Shown in pieces: positions 21,162 to 33,719 of a stretch of DNA of 64,000 bases. The notes beneath the pieces were generated by a model, which saw only the letters and a list, made by a program, of their open reading frames with translations, searched no databases and was not told where the DNA came from. The first letter of the stretch is position 1. Each line of letters starts with the position of its first letter. The DNA is taken from positions 42,552,075 through 42,616,074 of the forward strand of contig CM059564.1 in the NCBI GenBank assembly GCA_030386875.1. The letters run 5' to 3'. Origin of the DNA: Morinoia aosen (taxonomy: Eukaryota > Arthropoda > Malacostraca > Amphipoda > Talitridae). The translations under genes were made by a program, and so were the position numbers.

Positions 21162-22810
21162 TGTCACGAGATATCGCCCCTTCACCTCCTTGTTAACAAT
21201 TCATAAACAAGAAGATCAGGTTCTCGGAATAGAGGAATGGCACACCTCCATGCTATATACACAACACAAATTAAATGAATTATAATCGGCAATTACAGTA
21301 CATATACTAAAAATAAAGGTACTCACCGGGGATCGCTGACCCACTTACGCAGCGCATTTTTTGGGCGCCCTCCTTGGTGTTACGATTGATCGCTTCTAAT
21401 ATGGTGGGGCATGATACACAGGATGAACTATGCTTAACATTTATAATTTCCAGTTATACGTCATACAAACATTGATGAGCGCACACACAATGAATGGTGT
21501 TAGGAATAATGCTAATTAAGTAATGAAATTAAATAGCATACGTCCAATGACTTACATCACATAATTACACAGAAACATTGGCTGGCCAGCCTTTAACCGC
21601 AGATTGCTTATGCACCCAAACATAACACCAATAATGCCTACAATATCTCAGCGCCCCCAGCAGCCCAGTAGGCGAAGGTCACTACAACCACAAAATTCGT
21701 CCGCGACTCGCTTCAGTTCAAAGGCCTATCTTATGCACTGTTCAGAAAATGTCTAGTGAGGACGTTATCTTGCTCATTTCGTTTCAGCATGTTCACACGT
21801 CGATTCCCTTCATTCGAGCTGATCAATCCTCAGATGTATGACTGAAAAGATAAAATGACTGAATGTATGACTGAATGCCTGTCAAAGATAAAAATTTAAC
21901 TTGTTACTTTTTAAGCGCATCAATGACTGAATGACAATGAATTATCGCAATATTTTATCTCAACACTATCTTTACTCTTTCTTTTTTTTAAGAAATGCAT
22001 GTCTTACCCTCCCTTCTAGTGTGGCATCTCCATGATCAATCAAATGACTCCCACGGTTTGTTATGTTTGATAAATTTCCCCTTAGTGAACGGGGTACCGG
22101 GAACACGTAAAATTTCCTCTCTGCAAGTGAAACGAGAATGCATTAATTTCTGGATTACATTATAGCGTCAACTTTAGTGTAATTTTAAATATATGCAATA
22201 ATCACTTTTCATTATATCTTTGAGCACGTTTGTTACCGCGAACACACCCGAGTTTTATCTTTATACTTCGCGTCGCGGCGTCGACTGTCGAACTGCCCTC
22301 CTGTTCATCACGATGTCTATCGTATATTTTGAGGGTTGTGCCCTTCCTCCTGTCCGACCAATCTGGTCCTTCTATTCGTGGACAGTGCCCGCCTACTGCT
22401 TCCCTGGTTATATGTTGGTTTCACTCTTTCCCACGCCCAGGCTCCTTCGAAACCGTTACTCCGTTCACCCTCGCAGCTCAAGGGTCGCGATTTATGTGCG
22501 TTGAGAAAGCGACTTTGTTTGCGAATGGGTAGGCATTTTTCGATCGTCTCAAGTTTCCCAAGGGCTCGACCGACAACATCCAATGTCAACAGCCGTCGTT
22601 CGAGCCATTAACTCTTATCGCTCCCCCTTAAACACACAGGCACAAAAGAAAACATACATGTTTAAGCGACATAAAAACATTCATGTTGAAGCGACCCCTC
22701 TGTGCTGCTGGGGTTTACTGAGATCTTTCAACACACAACTTTTTACGCAATTACAAGAATTTTCATTTTAAATTCGCAAAACTTTGATCATTCTGAACAG
22801 ATTCTCGACA
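21162..22810 (-). repeat. 5' LTR, 1,649 bp
   Basis: Begins TGTCACGAG and ends TCTCGACA in plus-strand reading; uninterrupted. Near identical to the 3' LTR outside that copy's MITE. It should hold the element's promoter on the minus strand. Confidence 0.94.
22259..22265 (-). promoter_or_regulatory. Candidate TATA box of the 5' LTR
   Basis: TATAAAG on the minus strand inside a GC-richer part of the LTR (equivalent 12,391-12,397 in the 3' LTR). Transcription would start about 25-30 bp further on, near 22,232. Motif match only. Confidence 0.4.
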
Positions 22811-22814
22811 GTAT
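22811..22814. repeat. Target-site duplication GTAT, right
   Basis: Matches 11,289-11,292. Confidence 0.9.
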
Positions 22815-22849
22815 AATGTACATGTAGATAGTACTTCATTTTTTGCTTG

Positions 22850-23130
22850 TGTCAGGACATGGGAACCCAAGATATATATTTACAATACTTGTGTTTTTTG
22901 CCCATGTGAACTTGAGAAGCGAATGTGTTCAAAATAAAATGTTTTTTTTTTTCGCTGTATGAGAACGTGAAAAACTAAATTCTTTCAATATATATGCTTT
23001 CTTATATATTATGGGAACAGAGAATATGTTGATCAGATCTTTTTTCCGCTGATGTGAGAACCGTATAACCATATATGTCAATAATTTATAGTTTTTTCCT
23101 CATATGAGAATCAGAGAAACAAAAATGTCA
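22850..23130. repeat. Degenerate ~57-bp tandem repeat
   Basis: About five loosely similar units with a T-run, then a (C/G)ATG.GAAC word, then an A-rich stretch and AATATGTT-like words. The decay is far greater than in the arrays at 33.7 and 56 kb. Confidence 0.6.
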
Positions 23131-23469
23131 AACGTTACATGTCACATTATACTCGAATGTACTATATATAACATTTGTGTAGCTGGTATTTACCCTCGCT
23201 TGCTAAAGAGCACATACCAAATGCTCTCGTATGTGGATCATAGAAGCAAACACCTTAGAGATCTATGAATTACTTGCCTGAGAGGCAAACGGGAGATCTA
23301 TGTTTTTCAGTCAACACACCTCAGGTAACAAATTAATGCAGTAGCTTCTGTTAAATATTTAGTCGATTTCACTCGATAATAACCTATTGCGCTTGAGATC
23401 AGCACGAGATATGCGTGTTTCGCATAGCGACGCTTCACACAAAATAGTTCGCAGATTCAAAGGCAAACT

Positions 23470-23705
23470 TCGATAAAGCGTTTTCAAAAATACGCTTTCG
23501 AATTAGCTTTCTCAAAAGTACACATTTAAATAAACATTTTCAAAATTACACCTTCGAATTACCATTTTGAAAAGTGCACTTTCGAACTAGCATTTTCTGA
23601 AGTACATTTTCGAATGAGCATTTTCAACCTTACACTTTCGAATTAGCATTTTCAAAAGTACACAGTCGAATTAGCATTTTCAAAAATACCCTTTCAAAAG
23701 CGCAG
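23470..23705. repeat. 28-bp tandem repeat, about 8 copies
   Basis: Units combine AGCATTTTCAAAAGTACAC and TTTCGAATT, with substitutions in most copies. Confidence 0.85.
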
Positions 23706-24339
23706 CTTAAGTTTAGCGTCAGTGAGGAGCACACTTTTAAGTACCTAATTAGGTAGAACTGAGCGACACAGCAGAGCCCCATGCAGTACACGCGGCTGTT
23801 TTGAAGAACAATCTTGTTACAGTAATGACGTTATGGATCATCATTGCCATGGAAAGCGTATCATTATAAGCGGAAAAACAGCAGGACATTTCTAGCCACT
23901 GCAACAATTTATCGTTGTAATTCCAATATGAAGAACGCTATTGTTTAATAAGGAATGAACGTTATAATTGAATTCATCGTTGTGTAGGTTTCTTCAGTTA
24001 AGCCATTAGAAGAAGTATTTATTGTTTGATTTGTGAAATTTTTTCAGACAACAGCCTATTTTGCAATTAGGGGATAAATTGGGGGACTCTTATAAAAGAC
24101 GACTCGCTAAACCGAAGCTGGTAAATTTTATATTTATAACTCCTTCTGGATATATATTTATATATTTACAAATAATATAGTGTGTGTGTATATAAATTGC
24201 CTTTGAATCAAAAGTATCTCCAATAATTCTCCATGTAAATGAAATGTATCAATAAATTGTTCTACAACTTATGAGTTAGTTTACGAAGTGTTGGTAAATC
24301 AAATCATTCCCCCTTAGAGTAGCTCCTATTTTTTTATGT
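23706..24339. other. Unassigned AT-rich stretch
   Basis: Nothing recognised apart from short T/A-rich simple sequence near 24,150-24,195. Confidence 0.45.
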
Positions 24340-24545
24340 CATAATCCTACTGAGGTTATGAGTTTTTAGATTAGATTACCACAAAATTTTAGGTCATTTT
24401 GTAAGTACGGTAATGTGTTTTAGTTCAGATTATCGCGGAATTTTATGCTATTTTCCAAGTAAAGTAATGAGTTTTTAAAGTAGATTAGCTCGGAATTTTA
24501 CGAGTATTCCTTATTTCAACTGAGGTAATGCGCTTTATGTTCTAG
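24340..24545. repeat. Degenerate ~65-bp tandem repeat, 3-4 copies
   Basis: Units contain GTAATGAGTTTTTA, then AGATTA.C.CGGAATTTTA, then a CATTTT..AAGTA word. Confidence 0.7.
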
Positions 24546-25258
24546 CCATTTTTTTTTGGCTGCGCAAGCACAAGAACTCTGAGTGAGTCAGTATGACAAA
24601 TCTACACAGCTAATTGAAATAAGTACGAATATTGATCTCTGTGTACGAGTATAAGGGCTTATCGCTTCTCAGAGAAAAAATGCATCCTCGTTAAAAGTCA
24701 TTCATGCTTAGCAAGCACGGTAATTATTGCTGCAATTCATTCGATGTCCAGGATGTAGACTTATAAGCATCAAATTCTGGTTGTTACGAATCAGTTCCTC
24801 AGAAAAATTACAAAAGGGAAATAAGTAAGCGGCAATTTTGGAAGATTATCTTCTGGATGTTTGTTACTGAATACTTTTCACTCATTTTTCATTTTCCGGA
24901 GTGAATTTTGATATATTCATGAATGTAGTGAATGGTTCGAAAAAAATTTTCCTGATTATTTTAACGGGCCTAAGATTCACGATGTCTTTCCACACATCAA
25001 AGTATTTAAGTATGAATATCTGCACATTTACGAAATACCCAATATATTCTGTCCACAGAAGCTTGATCTATTTGAAAACACTCATGATTTATTTTTAGAA
25101 AACTAAAAAAATATTCATTTCACTGCTTGTAAAAATTTTACTGATTGTTTTGATAGCAAGTCAAAATATTTTAGTAGTTAACTTAAAACTAGATTCTAGT
25201 AATATATTATATATTAAAAATCGCAAATTAAAACACAGGGGTATAAATGAACAACTTT
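24546..25258. other. Unassigned AT-rich stretch
   Basis: Nothing recognised. Confidence 0.45.
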
Positions 25259-25626
25259 CAAAAAAGTCTTCGGAGTTCTAACCGAAGATTTAACTATCTC
25301 CGTTTGGGTAACTTATTCATGGAGTCAGAATAAGGAAGCCTTTGGCCTGGCAAAATAAGAGTGCAGAGGCTGTTTGGTGTTTTGGAAGACAATAAGGAGA
25401 TTAATAAAATTTCATTATATAATATGTTAATCAATACATATATACGAATTGATTAACATATTATTTAATAAAATTTATTAATCTCCTAATTGTTCCAACA
25501 CACCAACCAACCAACGTTTCCACGCCTTTTTCGCCTGGCCAAAGATTAGCTTTTTCTGACTCCAAGGATAAGTTACCTCAAAGGAGATACTGAAATATTC
25601 GGTTCAAAGTCCGTAGACTTTTATTG
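25259..25626. mobile_element. 368-bp fold-back palindrome
   Basis: Two ~175-bp arms (25,259-25,435 and 25,448-25,626) are near reverse complements around a 12-base spacer at 25,436-25,447. Shared words include GGTAACTTAT, TGGAGTCAGAA, GGAGATTAATAAA and ATATGTTAATCAAT. The outer arms carry substitutions and small indels, so they evolved separately. No clean target duplication is visible. RNA from either strand would form a long hairpin. Probably a fold-back transposon or MITE, but that is inference. Confidence 0.8.
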
Positions 25627-25869
25627 TGACCAATAATCTTGTTTAACCACGGTAGGCTAGTTGTTTTCAGTCTGTGACGCCGTTTTCTCGTACGAGGCAA
25701 TGTGTCGAAGTACTTTATCGAATAAAGGCTGCTTCAGTATTAGTTTTTGCATGCTCTTGCTTATGAATGTATCATTTTACACTCAATGAAGGACTGTCAA
25801 TTAATAAATGAAACTTTTCCAGAAAAAAATTTGGCATAGTTTTGTTTAGAACCTTACACCATGTTCTCC

Positions 25870-26105
25870 GATCCAATAAAATGAGATGATATTAATTGAC
25901 AGCTTAATGAGTTATAAGTGAATCTCTATATTCTGAAGAAATGCACATTCTGAGATGATATTAAATGAAATGATAATGAGTTAAAAATGAATTTGTGCAT
26001 TCAGAAAAGAAACGGATGCTCAGATGAGTTGATATTAAATGACAGGCGAATGAGTTACAAATGAATCTCTGTATTCTGAAAAGGAACACAGGCTCAGAAG
26101 TTGAC
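25870..26105. repeat. ~80-bp tandem repeat, 3 copies
   Basis: Units contain GATGATATTAA, TGACAG, AATGAGTTA.AA.TGAAT, ATTCTGAA and GCTCAGA. Confidence 0.75.
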
Positions 26106-28845
26106 ACAGGGTTCACCGCAATATTCGACACCCCGCCGCTCAACGTCAAAGCATCAGTTGTTCTTGAGCATCAAGTCTCCTGAGGAATTTAGTCCTATTC
26201 TTTGTCGTATTCTCAGGTGATTTTACTCCTTTGAAATTTTGATGGGTTAAGAGAAAACCCCCGCGGCATCTCATACACAAAGTCTGAATAATTGAAATAA
26301 GGAAAAGTTTGAATGATTGAAAACAGGAGAGAAAAAGGGACGCATCTAGTGATTCCTCAATAGACTAATTTTCTTCCGGCTATAATTTAGAGGTGATTCT
26401 TCAATATTGCTCATCTGAGCGTGAGATGTGCTTTGGTTTTAACCATAAGGAACGTTAGGATCTGATCTTTCTCGAAATCATTCTGGGCTGTCCAAATAAA
26501 ATAATGACAGAATTATCCTGGTTTTTGGACTACATACCGTAGCGCTTAAAAGGCATCTCTTTCTAATCTAATAATCCCCGTCAAAATGATTCGTAAAGTT
26601 AGCTTATCTTTTCTTACTTGATAACGACTCCACTCTTTGTTTCAAGAAACAACAAATGTTTGTAATTTCTCTTCAGTCAGGGTATTCATGATTTACGCGT
26701 TTTGGAAGATTATCTTTTACTTATGAAGTTATGTTCGAATATTGCTTCAACAGCATATTATCTAAACCATGCAATATAGCAACCTACCCTCCAGATGCTT
26801 CAATTTTAACGGCACTAAAAGTATTTCGGGCTCTAATTCTCTATTTCCCTAACATAACCCTTCCAGGTCTGAGGCCATGAATCTAACTCCTAAGCGTTAA
26901 GCCATACAAAGTCTGTTCAAACACATAGTGGCAGACATTTGCGATGGTTAACGTTGAGAATTGACCTCGGTTAGGTAAGTATTTATAGTTTGTGACGCCT
27001 TTTTCTCATACTAGGCCAAGTAAAGAAAAGTAGGTCCAGCGGCATAACAGCAGATACGAAAATTACCAAAAAATTGCTACAGCTGATTGCAAGCAACACT
27101 CCTCGCCTTCCATTTCATTTTCGGGGCCCAGGACCTCTAGCTTTCTTCCTCTCGTGCTTCATTACGTTTTGGGTTTGCAGAAGCATCGGCATGTTATTTT
27201 TACGATGATTTCTTTAACATTTTTTTAGATAGCTGCCCATTGTCTTCCACGCAGTTTGCTTAATTATTCGAATGATTAGAAATTTTACTCGCACAATGAA
27301 ATGAATCTAGATTAGTATGTTTTTGATATAATTTGAATAAAAAAGTTGAAGTTCTATTTTTATGAGCAATAATTACGGAGTAAGTCGCATGAGATCAATG
27401 GAATCCCATGTAATGAATAAAAGAAAATTGTAATTATGACGAATTCTATTTTTCATGAAGCACCTAGATATTTTTAGCTCATGAAAAGCACCTATCTTCT
27501 TCTCACCACGACGAATGAAAGTCCTACTAATCTTTTGAAATCATCGGTTACGTTGCCTCTGTTGCGAAAAAAATCTACCATTCAATCTAATGATTATTTG
27601 AACTTTGCCTTACATTAAGAGTATTCCTTTTTTGTTCAGAGGAGTCGTCCGTGAGTAAGCAAGCGAGGATGTGCCACATGCTAGTTTGCCAAGTGACAGA
27701 AGTTGAAAGCGCTCGAGCCTTAGCTATTGAGATAACTCTGAAACAAGGAAATTGTAAGCCGTCTCACGAACCCAAATTATTGATTACTAAAATGCTCAGA
27801 CAATGTTATTTTGCAAAAATACGGGTCAAGTTCGTTGCAAATAGCCCGTACAGATGATTTTTTTTATTATTTTCTCGTTATTTCCATGTTATCGTTACTT
27901 TTCATGAGTTCATAGCAATAATACGTTAAGAGATACTTATTTTTCATCTTTTATCGTTATTTTCTTGGATATTATGCTGTTTCTAGCGAGTTTGTAGCAA
28001 TGGCTCGTGCACATGACATTTTTTATTTTTCTTGTTATTTGTATTGACTGTAATTTTAGACGGTAATATAGACTGTAATTCATAAACACAATGACAGACA
28101 TTATTTGTGATCTTTTTTTTCTCGCACATTCGTGACAACAGCGAATGAAGATGAATTTGTTCCTTTTATGCACGAGATCGAAACAGATATCGAGTAGTTT
28201 TATGTACATCTTGAACGTGTAATATTGAAAAATAAAAGATAAAAGAAATAAAAAATCAATTAATTTCAATGGGCTGGGTGATATTTATTTACTGCTCGTG
28301 ATTGGAGGGTTATTTACAAAATAAAACTGCACTTCGAATGATAACTACGGCATTTTCATCGACACTCACAGTGACCACCAGTTGTGTACGCACAAATTTC
28401 ACCACTCTGATAATTAATCTCATATCTATCATATAACTCATCGGTTTTGAGTAAATAATAAATTGAGTAAATAATATAGAGGCACCTAGTATAAATTCAG
28501 TATTCAGCGCTTTTAAAGAGAGTTAAGGGTAATTTTTTATGACGAGGGAAGGTTGTGGGCTGATTCTAATTTTTTTATTTGTATTTGTGATATCCGATTA
28601 CTTGGAATCGAAGTAACATACATGCAGTAGACGAACGTCATACACTTAATGAAACCACAGAAAAGCACATTTATTGAGAATTATCTTTCGCCAATTTCTA
28701 TAAATTACTTTCAGGGAGTTCCAAATTCAGCGTTTCCTATGAACTGCATCTTAAGGTCTGTGTTTGTTTCTTTGCCATTGAGTTGTTCACTATTTTTTCA
28801 GAAAATAATAGTCGTGTGAAGCAGCCATGCCACCTATCACATCAA
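26106..28845. other. Unassigned AT-rich stretch
   Basis: No gene supported. A diverged duplicate of 25,650-25,720 occurs at about 26,965-27,025 (TGTGACGCC.TTTTCTC.TAC). A loose T-rich repeat occupies 27,855-28,040. Confidence 0.45.
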
Positions 28846-28943
28846 AACGTAAAGCATTATTTCACGAGCACTTTAACATCACTGAACTTCGAGCACTATG
28901 TCACGTGATAACGTAAAGTATTATTTCACGAGCACTTTGTCTT
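28846..28943. repeat. Short direct duplication
   Basis: AACGTAAAG.ATTATTTCACGAGCACTTT occurs twice, about 64 bp apart. Confidence 0.8.
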
Positions 28944-30469
28944 AGCAACAACATCACATTAAAGGAAGCTTTGCTCGTTGACTTGTGGAAATTTTGAGCA
29001 TCTCACGAGTTGGATCTCTTCATCCCAGTTGATGCGGCCTGCTCATAGGTACAAGACTCGCGTGCTGCTAGCTACTGAACTCAAGTCAGTTGGCCGCTGG
29101 CGGCCGTAACGAAAAGTTGGGATGTGCTCGTTCTGTCGGCCGTTTTTGACGGGGGGTTTCCAGCAGTAGTCCCGCACTGCAGTGGAAGGCTTGCATGTTT
29201 ATCTTCAAGCTGAAACTGGTCACCAGCTGACCGGCTCAAGCCAAACCGTCCCCCTCGCACACGTTTAGGGCTTACTGGTTTACTTGAAGGCTCCTGAAGC
29301 CAAAATTGCTGCAGACATCTGCAGTTGAAGTGAATTTAAAGATCGTGAGTGAAGAAGCTAACGGGAGGGGTCTGGCCCAGATTTGTGGAGTCTAGATGCT
29401 TGGGCTCTTGTTCAAGTTTTCTTTCTGGTTCCAGTGACTCGACTCGTTTTGGAGGATGCTTCCCGAATGGTAGCGCGTGTTTCTTTGACTCGTATTTGAG
29501 GATACATTCCCATTGATACTGCAAGCGTCCTGTGTTTCGGTGGAAAATGATACTGTGAATTTTTGTTTATTAATTTTTTCATTTCTCATGGAATGGTATA
29601 CGTGATCATATAGGAGTTTCTTCTGCATCGCACCAGCTTGCTGAAAAAAAGTGTGGTTGATTTTACATTACGGCGTGAAAGATTTTATTATTTTCGCAGT
29701 GGAATTACATGCTCTCACATGATAGAACTTTCATTTAGTTTTGAAACAAGAAATCTCAAAAAAAATCGAAGTTTTAGATCAATTACATATTTAGATCAAG
29801 AAAATAAAGTAAAGCGAAATTTCACACAACTAAACTTACATTCAGAAGAGGATTTTACCGACAATTTTCGTACAAATAATCTAATAAATTTCTCTTTTAA
29901 AATTTATCCTCCTAAATCGACCCACATCCTCGGGTGTGCGTCGTGGAGGTGGTTTGCAATCTGTAATGAAAATTAAAAAAGTTTCAAAGAAAGTCTATTA
30001 TAAAGCTCATGAAAATCAATAATTTTTATGTAGGATTAGCACGCTTGTATTCAGGTTCCGTGACTTCAATTTAATTTTTTCAAATATGCTCAAGTGATAA
30101 CTGATCTGTTTGAAAATATGAATCCTAGTGAAGAAAGTTAGTTTCAGGATACCAAGTAACTAGAAGTAATCGCGAGGTAAGGAGATATGTACAATGTATA
30201 GTAAAATGCAACCAACATACATATAATAAGTACGGCTACCATATTGTAAAAAAATCTGAAATTTGAAAATTAGAAACTTTTTTGAATTAATTTAGTTTTC
30301 TGCGTATTTCAGAATCTAAAATCTTCTGTGCCTTTACAACGATTGTTGTTTGAATATTCCTGACATGACGCAGTTGTTTATTGACAGTAGTACACTAATG
30401 TAGCGCAGGAGCCCTTTTCGATTCTTTATTGCTTGTTGATGGAAAGTCATTGCACTAATTTATAGATTC
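28944..30469. other. Unassigned stretch with a weak minus-strand frame
   Basis: 28,960-29,340 is GC-richer than its surroundings. An ~80-codon minus frame ends at 29,336 (ending FFTHDL) but has no ATG, no recognised domain and no convincing splice sites. Nothing else seen. Confidence 0.35.
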
Positions 30470-30890
30470 ATTATACATCGAAACAGTTCTGAAAGACTCG
30501 AATAAAAATCCGTAGACTTTTTGAAAGCTACTCTCGGTAAATATGATGGTCAGCAAAAATGGGCATTCAGGAAGTCTGGTTGAGAATGCGCTGTCAATTC
30601 GATTTACGGGTCCGTTGCTCATCTGAAAATTTGGTGCATGACGAATAAGTACAGCTGCCCTATTGTACAAAATATATGGAATCTGTAAATGAAAACCAGA
30701 ATAGCTCTGAAATAGTCGGATGCAAACCCGTAGACTTTTTTAAATCTACGATAGACTGCAAAAATGGGCATTCGGGGAGGAGTCTGGTTGAGAATGCGCT
30801 GTTAATTCGATTTACGGGTCCGTTGCTTTACCCGCACGTTGCTTATGCTGCCCATCTGAAGAGTTGGTGCATGACCCATAAGTCGCAGAG
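30470..30890 (+). repeat. Direct duplication, two ~180-200 bp copies
   Basis: Copy A (about 30,480-30,650) and copy B (about 30,700-30,890) share CCGTAGACTTTTT, GCAAAAATGGGCATTC, GTCTGGTTGAGAATGCGCTG and ATTCGATTTACGGGTCCGTT. Copy B has about 25 extra bases after the last word. A remnant of the region's end (ATAAGTAC.GCT.CC) also appears near 30,220. Confidence 0.85.
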
Positions 30891-30986
30891 CAAGGGACGT
30901 CTGTGCGCCGCACGGTCGCCGCTCTGTTGTTTAGAGACGTTATGTCTGCGCCGTGCGCTACAAAGTGCGTTCCGCATCTTTTGTAT

Positions 30987-31285
30987 TCATGGAAAGCGCT
31001 CGAGTCTCGCGCATAAACGTTCTGATCCTAGAAGTTGGCGGCGTCTGATACGATCAAAAGCCAATAAACGTTCGCTGTCAGCCTCAATTGTCCGCTGCAG
31101 TTTCTTGCAAACAATCAAGTTCAGACCATTATGACTTTTCATACCAGAGAGGATGGAGTCGTAGACAGACTGCATTGCGGCACCAAGTTTGGTTTTGTTG
31201 TTCTTCCGTTTCCTGGTCGACTTCTCGAACTGATTTTCGTCTGAGGTCTCTTTGCGAATTAAAGTTTTTGATGAATTAGCCGTAT
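30987..31285 (-). other. Candidate coding exon, unknown protein
   Basis: Minus-strand frame of about 99 codons, open from just after an acceptor-like motif (T-run, then AACACTAG) to a TGA. The predicted peptide is charged and helix-prone: a basic stretch KSTRKRKNNK, then MQSVYDSILSGMKSH, then SERLLAFDRIRRRQLL. Composition is protein-like and GC is higher than around it, but no family is recognised. The plus strand is also partly open here (30,676-31,134), which weakens the case. A donor-like GTATGA lies inside. Confidence 0.28.
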
Positions 31286-31445
31286 CTAGTGTTCAAGGAT
31301 TTAAAAAAAACATTCAATTTCAGAATTAGGTGGGAATATAGATTGTGAAGTTTTGGTTCAAATTGCCGTATATAGAGTTCAAGGATTTAAAAAAGCCACC
31401 AAGCAATTATAGAGCTAGGTAGGAATGTAGATTGAGAACGATACT
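31279..31445 (+). repeat. Direct duplication, ~84 bp x 2
   Basis: Both copies carry GCCGTAT.TAG.GTTCAAGG, an A-run, then GAATTAGGT/GAGCTAGGT and GGAAT.TAGATTG. Confidence 0.85.
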
Positions 31446-32159
31446 TCAAATTGATTGAACTAAATTGTCTATCATGAGTTTCATTTGCACTACAAAGTAC
31501 TTCAGTTTTTTACTAATTATCTGTTGTGTAGCACGTAAAATCAAATTTGAAAGGTAACGATACAAACCAATAAAACGGAGAGAGATCACTTTTATCCAGA
31601 GAAGTCTTACAATGAAATAATTTTACGGTTGTTCCATTGAATAATCCAGTGAAAGTTTCTTTTGATGGGAAAAGTAAAGGAGTTTGAGCCATGGCCGCAC
31701 TGAAATTAGCTCAAATGCGGTCATAATACAGTATAAGGTGACATCAAAAACTCCAGGGTAACTTTAACGACAGTTGTGTTCTTGGTTTTGTCAGAAAGAC
31801 TTGTAACTTGCGAATTTAAAAGTACGCTCTAAGCCTTGCATGGGACTAGTTGTCCAAAATGTTTTGGCTCATTAAGACACGAGTTTTTATTGCATTCGGA
31901 GTAGCGTTGCGGCTAAAATAATAATAATATAAGCTGCTCTGCCTGTCCGTGTTGTCTTTATAACAAACCTGGCTCAGCTTCAGCGTGGTACAAGCGAGAA
32001 CAAATCGAGGTAGAACCAGCCTTTTAATTTGGCTGAGTTAAAAAGAACCTACTCGAGTCAGTTAAAAGAACGAATCCTTTTGGATTTTCCGGCAATTTCT
32101 AGAAGAAAGAAAATCATGTTTTCCTATTTCAGGGAATATTCTCATTTGGCAAGAAAAAA
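31446..32159. other. Unassigned stretch
   Basis: Nothing recognised. Confidence 0.45.
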
Positions 32160-32365
32160 GCTGATTCTTCCTCTTGATTACTCGAATACTTTTGCATTTC
32201 TTGTTAATTTAGGTTTCATGAAAATAAAGGCTACTTCTTCCCTTGATTAATCGAATACTTTTGCATTTTTGTGAAAATAGGTTCCATGAAAATTGAGCCT
32301 GCTTCTTTCTCTGGATTACTGAAACAACTCATACGCTTTTGGGAAATGAAGTTCCATGAAAAGCT
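32160..32365. repeat. ~68-73 bp tandem repeat, 3 copies
   Basis: Units contain TTCTTCC.TTGATTA.TCGAA, ACTTTTGCATTT and TAGGTT.CATGAAAA. The third is more diverged. Confidence 0.8.
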
Positions 32366-33195
32366 TTTTTAGCGTTCTTCACACGTTGTTGAGGGCATTC
32401 CGAGGTCAACCCTTGCCTATTATCTTCCATCTATCATTCTTTCATGGGAACATGCTTAAAAACGAATAGATAGTTCCACACAAAATTTTTTTTTAAGCTG
32501 TCAATATGTAAGCTATTAAAAAACACTGGACAACATGAGTGGGTGGTGATCACTGTGCGAGAAACGGTTAATTCTGGCAGCGTTTTCAGTTATTTTACTG
32601 ACTAAATATCATCAGTGAGTACATTTTTAGTCTTCTCTTCTCAAAATTTTACCCATTAATCACTAAATCTTCAAGGAGCATCAAACAAAGATCGCTATTC
32701 AATCTGTAAGTCTACATGAATAATCGTCGGGCAAGATATTATAGCAACTCCATAAAATCATCAGTCAATGACTTCCAAGTTTGGGGTTCTGGGACGTTGT
32801 CTTTATTTTAGAATTTAGATATATTTGTTACAAGCTTTCCTGAACGTCTTCCTCGCTGGCATTGATGGCCTCCATCCTGGAAACTTTATCTCACACTTTA
32901 ATAAATACGCTCTGCTTCAGTATTACTGGAAAACTATGCATACAGTTTTAAATCAGCTTTAATAATACACAGATATTATTCAATGCGCGCAGCTTTTTGG
33001 GTATTGCGATATGTGTCGTCATATTCTGTTTTAACATTTTAAACTCTCTCTCCATCGCTTTTTATTAGGCTATAAAATGCCAACTTTGCATTAAGCCTGT
33101 GAAACAATTAGGAATTTACACATAGGAATTCACTGTACTAAATTTCATGTGAGTTTTTAAAACCCGACGTTCTGTGCAACCGAGATAGGTGAATC
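32366..33195. other. Unassigned AT-rich stretch
   Basis: Nothing recognised. Confidence 0.45.
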
Positions 33196-33475
33196 GCTCG
33201 ATTTAGCGAGGGATGACTCAATAGGTATGAGTAAATAACACAGGATCACGTGTTATTGAGTGAAGGATGACTCCATGAATGGAAGTACTGTAGACAACGT
33301 AGTATTATGTATTTTTTAGCTAGGGATAACTCAATAGGTATGAGTAAATAACACAGGATCACGTATTATTGAGTGAAGGGCGACTCCATAAGTGGAAGTA
33401 AATAACGGAGTATTACGTATTATTTAGCTAGGGACATCTCAACAGGTGTAAGTAAATAACCGAGTATTATCCAAT
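33196..33475. repeat. Tandem repeat of ~62 bp with dimeric order
   Basis: Units combine AGGGATGACTCAATAGGTA, GAGTAAATAACACAGG and GTATTATT.AG. Alternate units resemble each other more than neighbours, so the effective period is about 125 bp. Confidence 0.8.
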
Positions 33476-33719
33476 ACTAATTGTTCAGTCACATGCACGT
33501 TTTACAGAAGAAATTAGGCCAACTTAAATTATCAATAAAATATTAGTTGTTGCACGGCAAGAGGAAATTTTGCGCAGGCTTAAAACAACATCATGCTTAG
33601 ATATAGGAATGAACAAACACAAACCAAGGAAGTCATAAAATACACTCTCTTGGAGAGTTAATCAAGCAATATTGAAGAAAGAACGCTTTTCATGAGAAAA
33701 GCACCTCATATTTATGCCG

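Larger units (their letters stand above)
11293..22810 (-). mobile_element. Ty3/Gypsy LTR retrotransposon, near complete
   Basis: An 11.5-kb element on the minus strand, ordered 5' LTR, leader with possible primer site, gag, pol, long 3' non-coding part, purine tract, 3' LTR. Integrase follows RNase H within pol, the Ty3/Gypsy order (Copia has integrase before RT). The LTRs start TGTC and end GACA and differ by roughly fifteen single bases by eye over 1.65 kb, so insertion was fairly recent. Defects seen: an in-frame TGA in pol and a MITE in the 3' LTR. No envelope-like frame is present. Confidence 0.95.
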
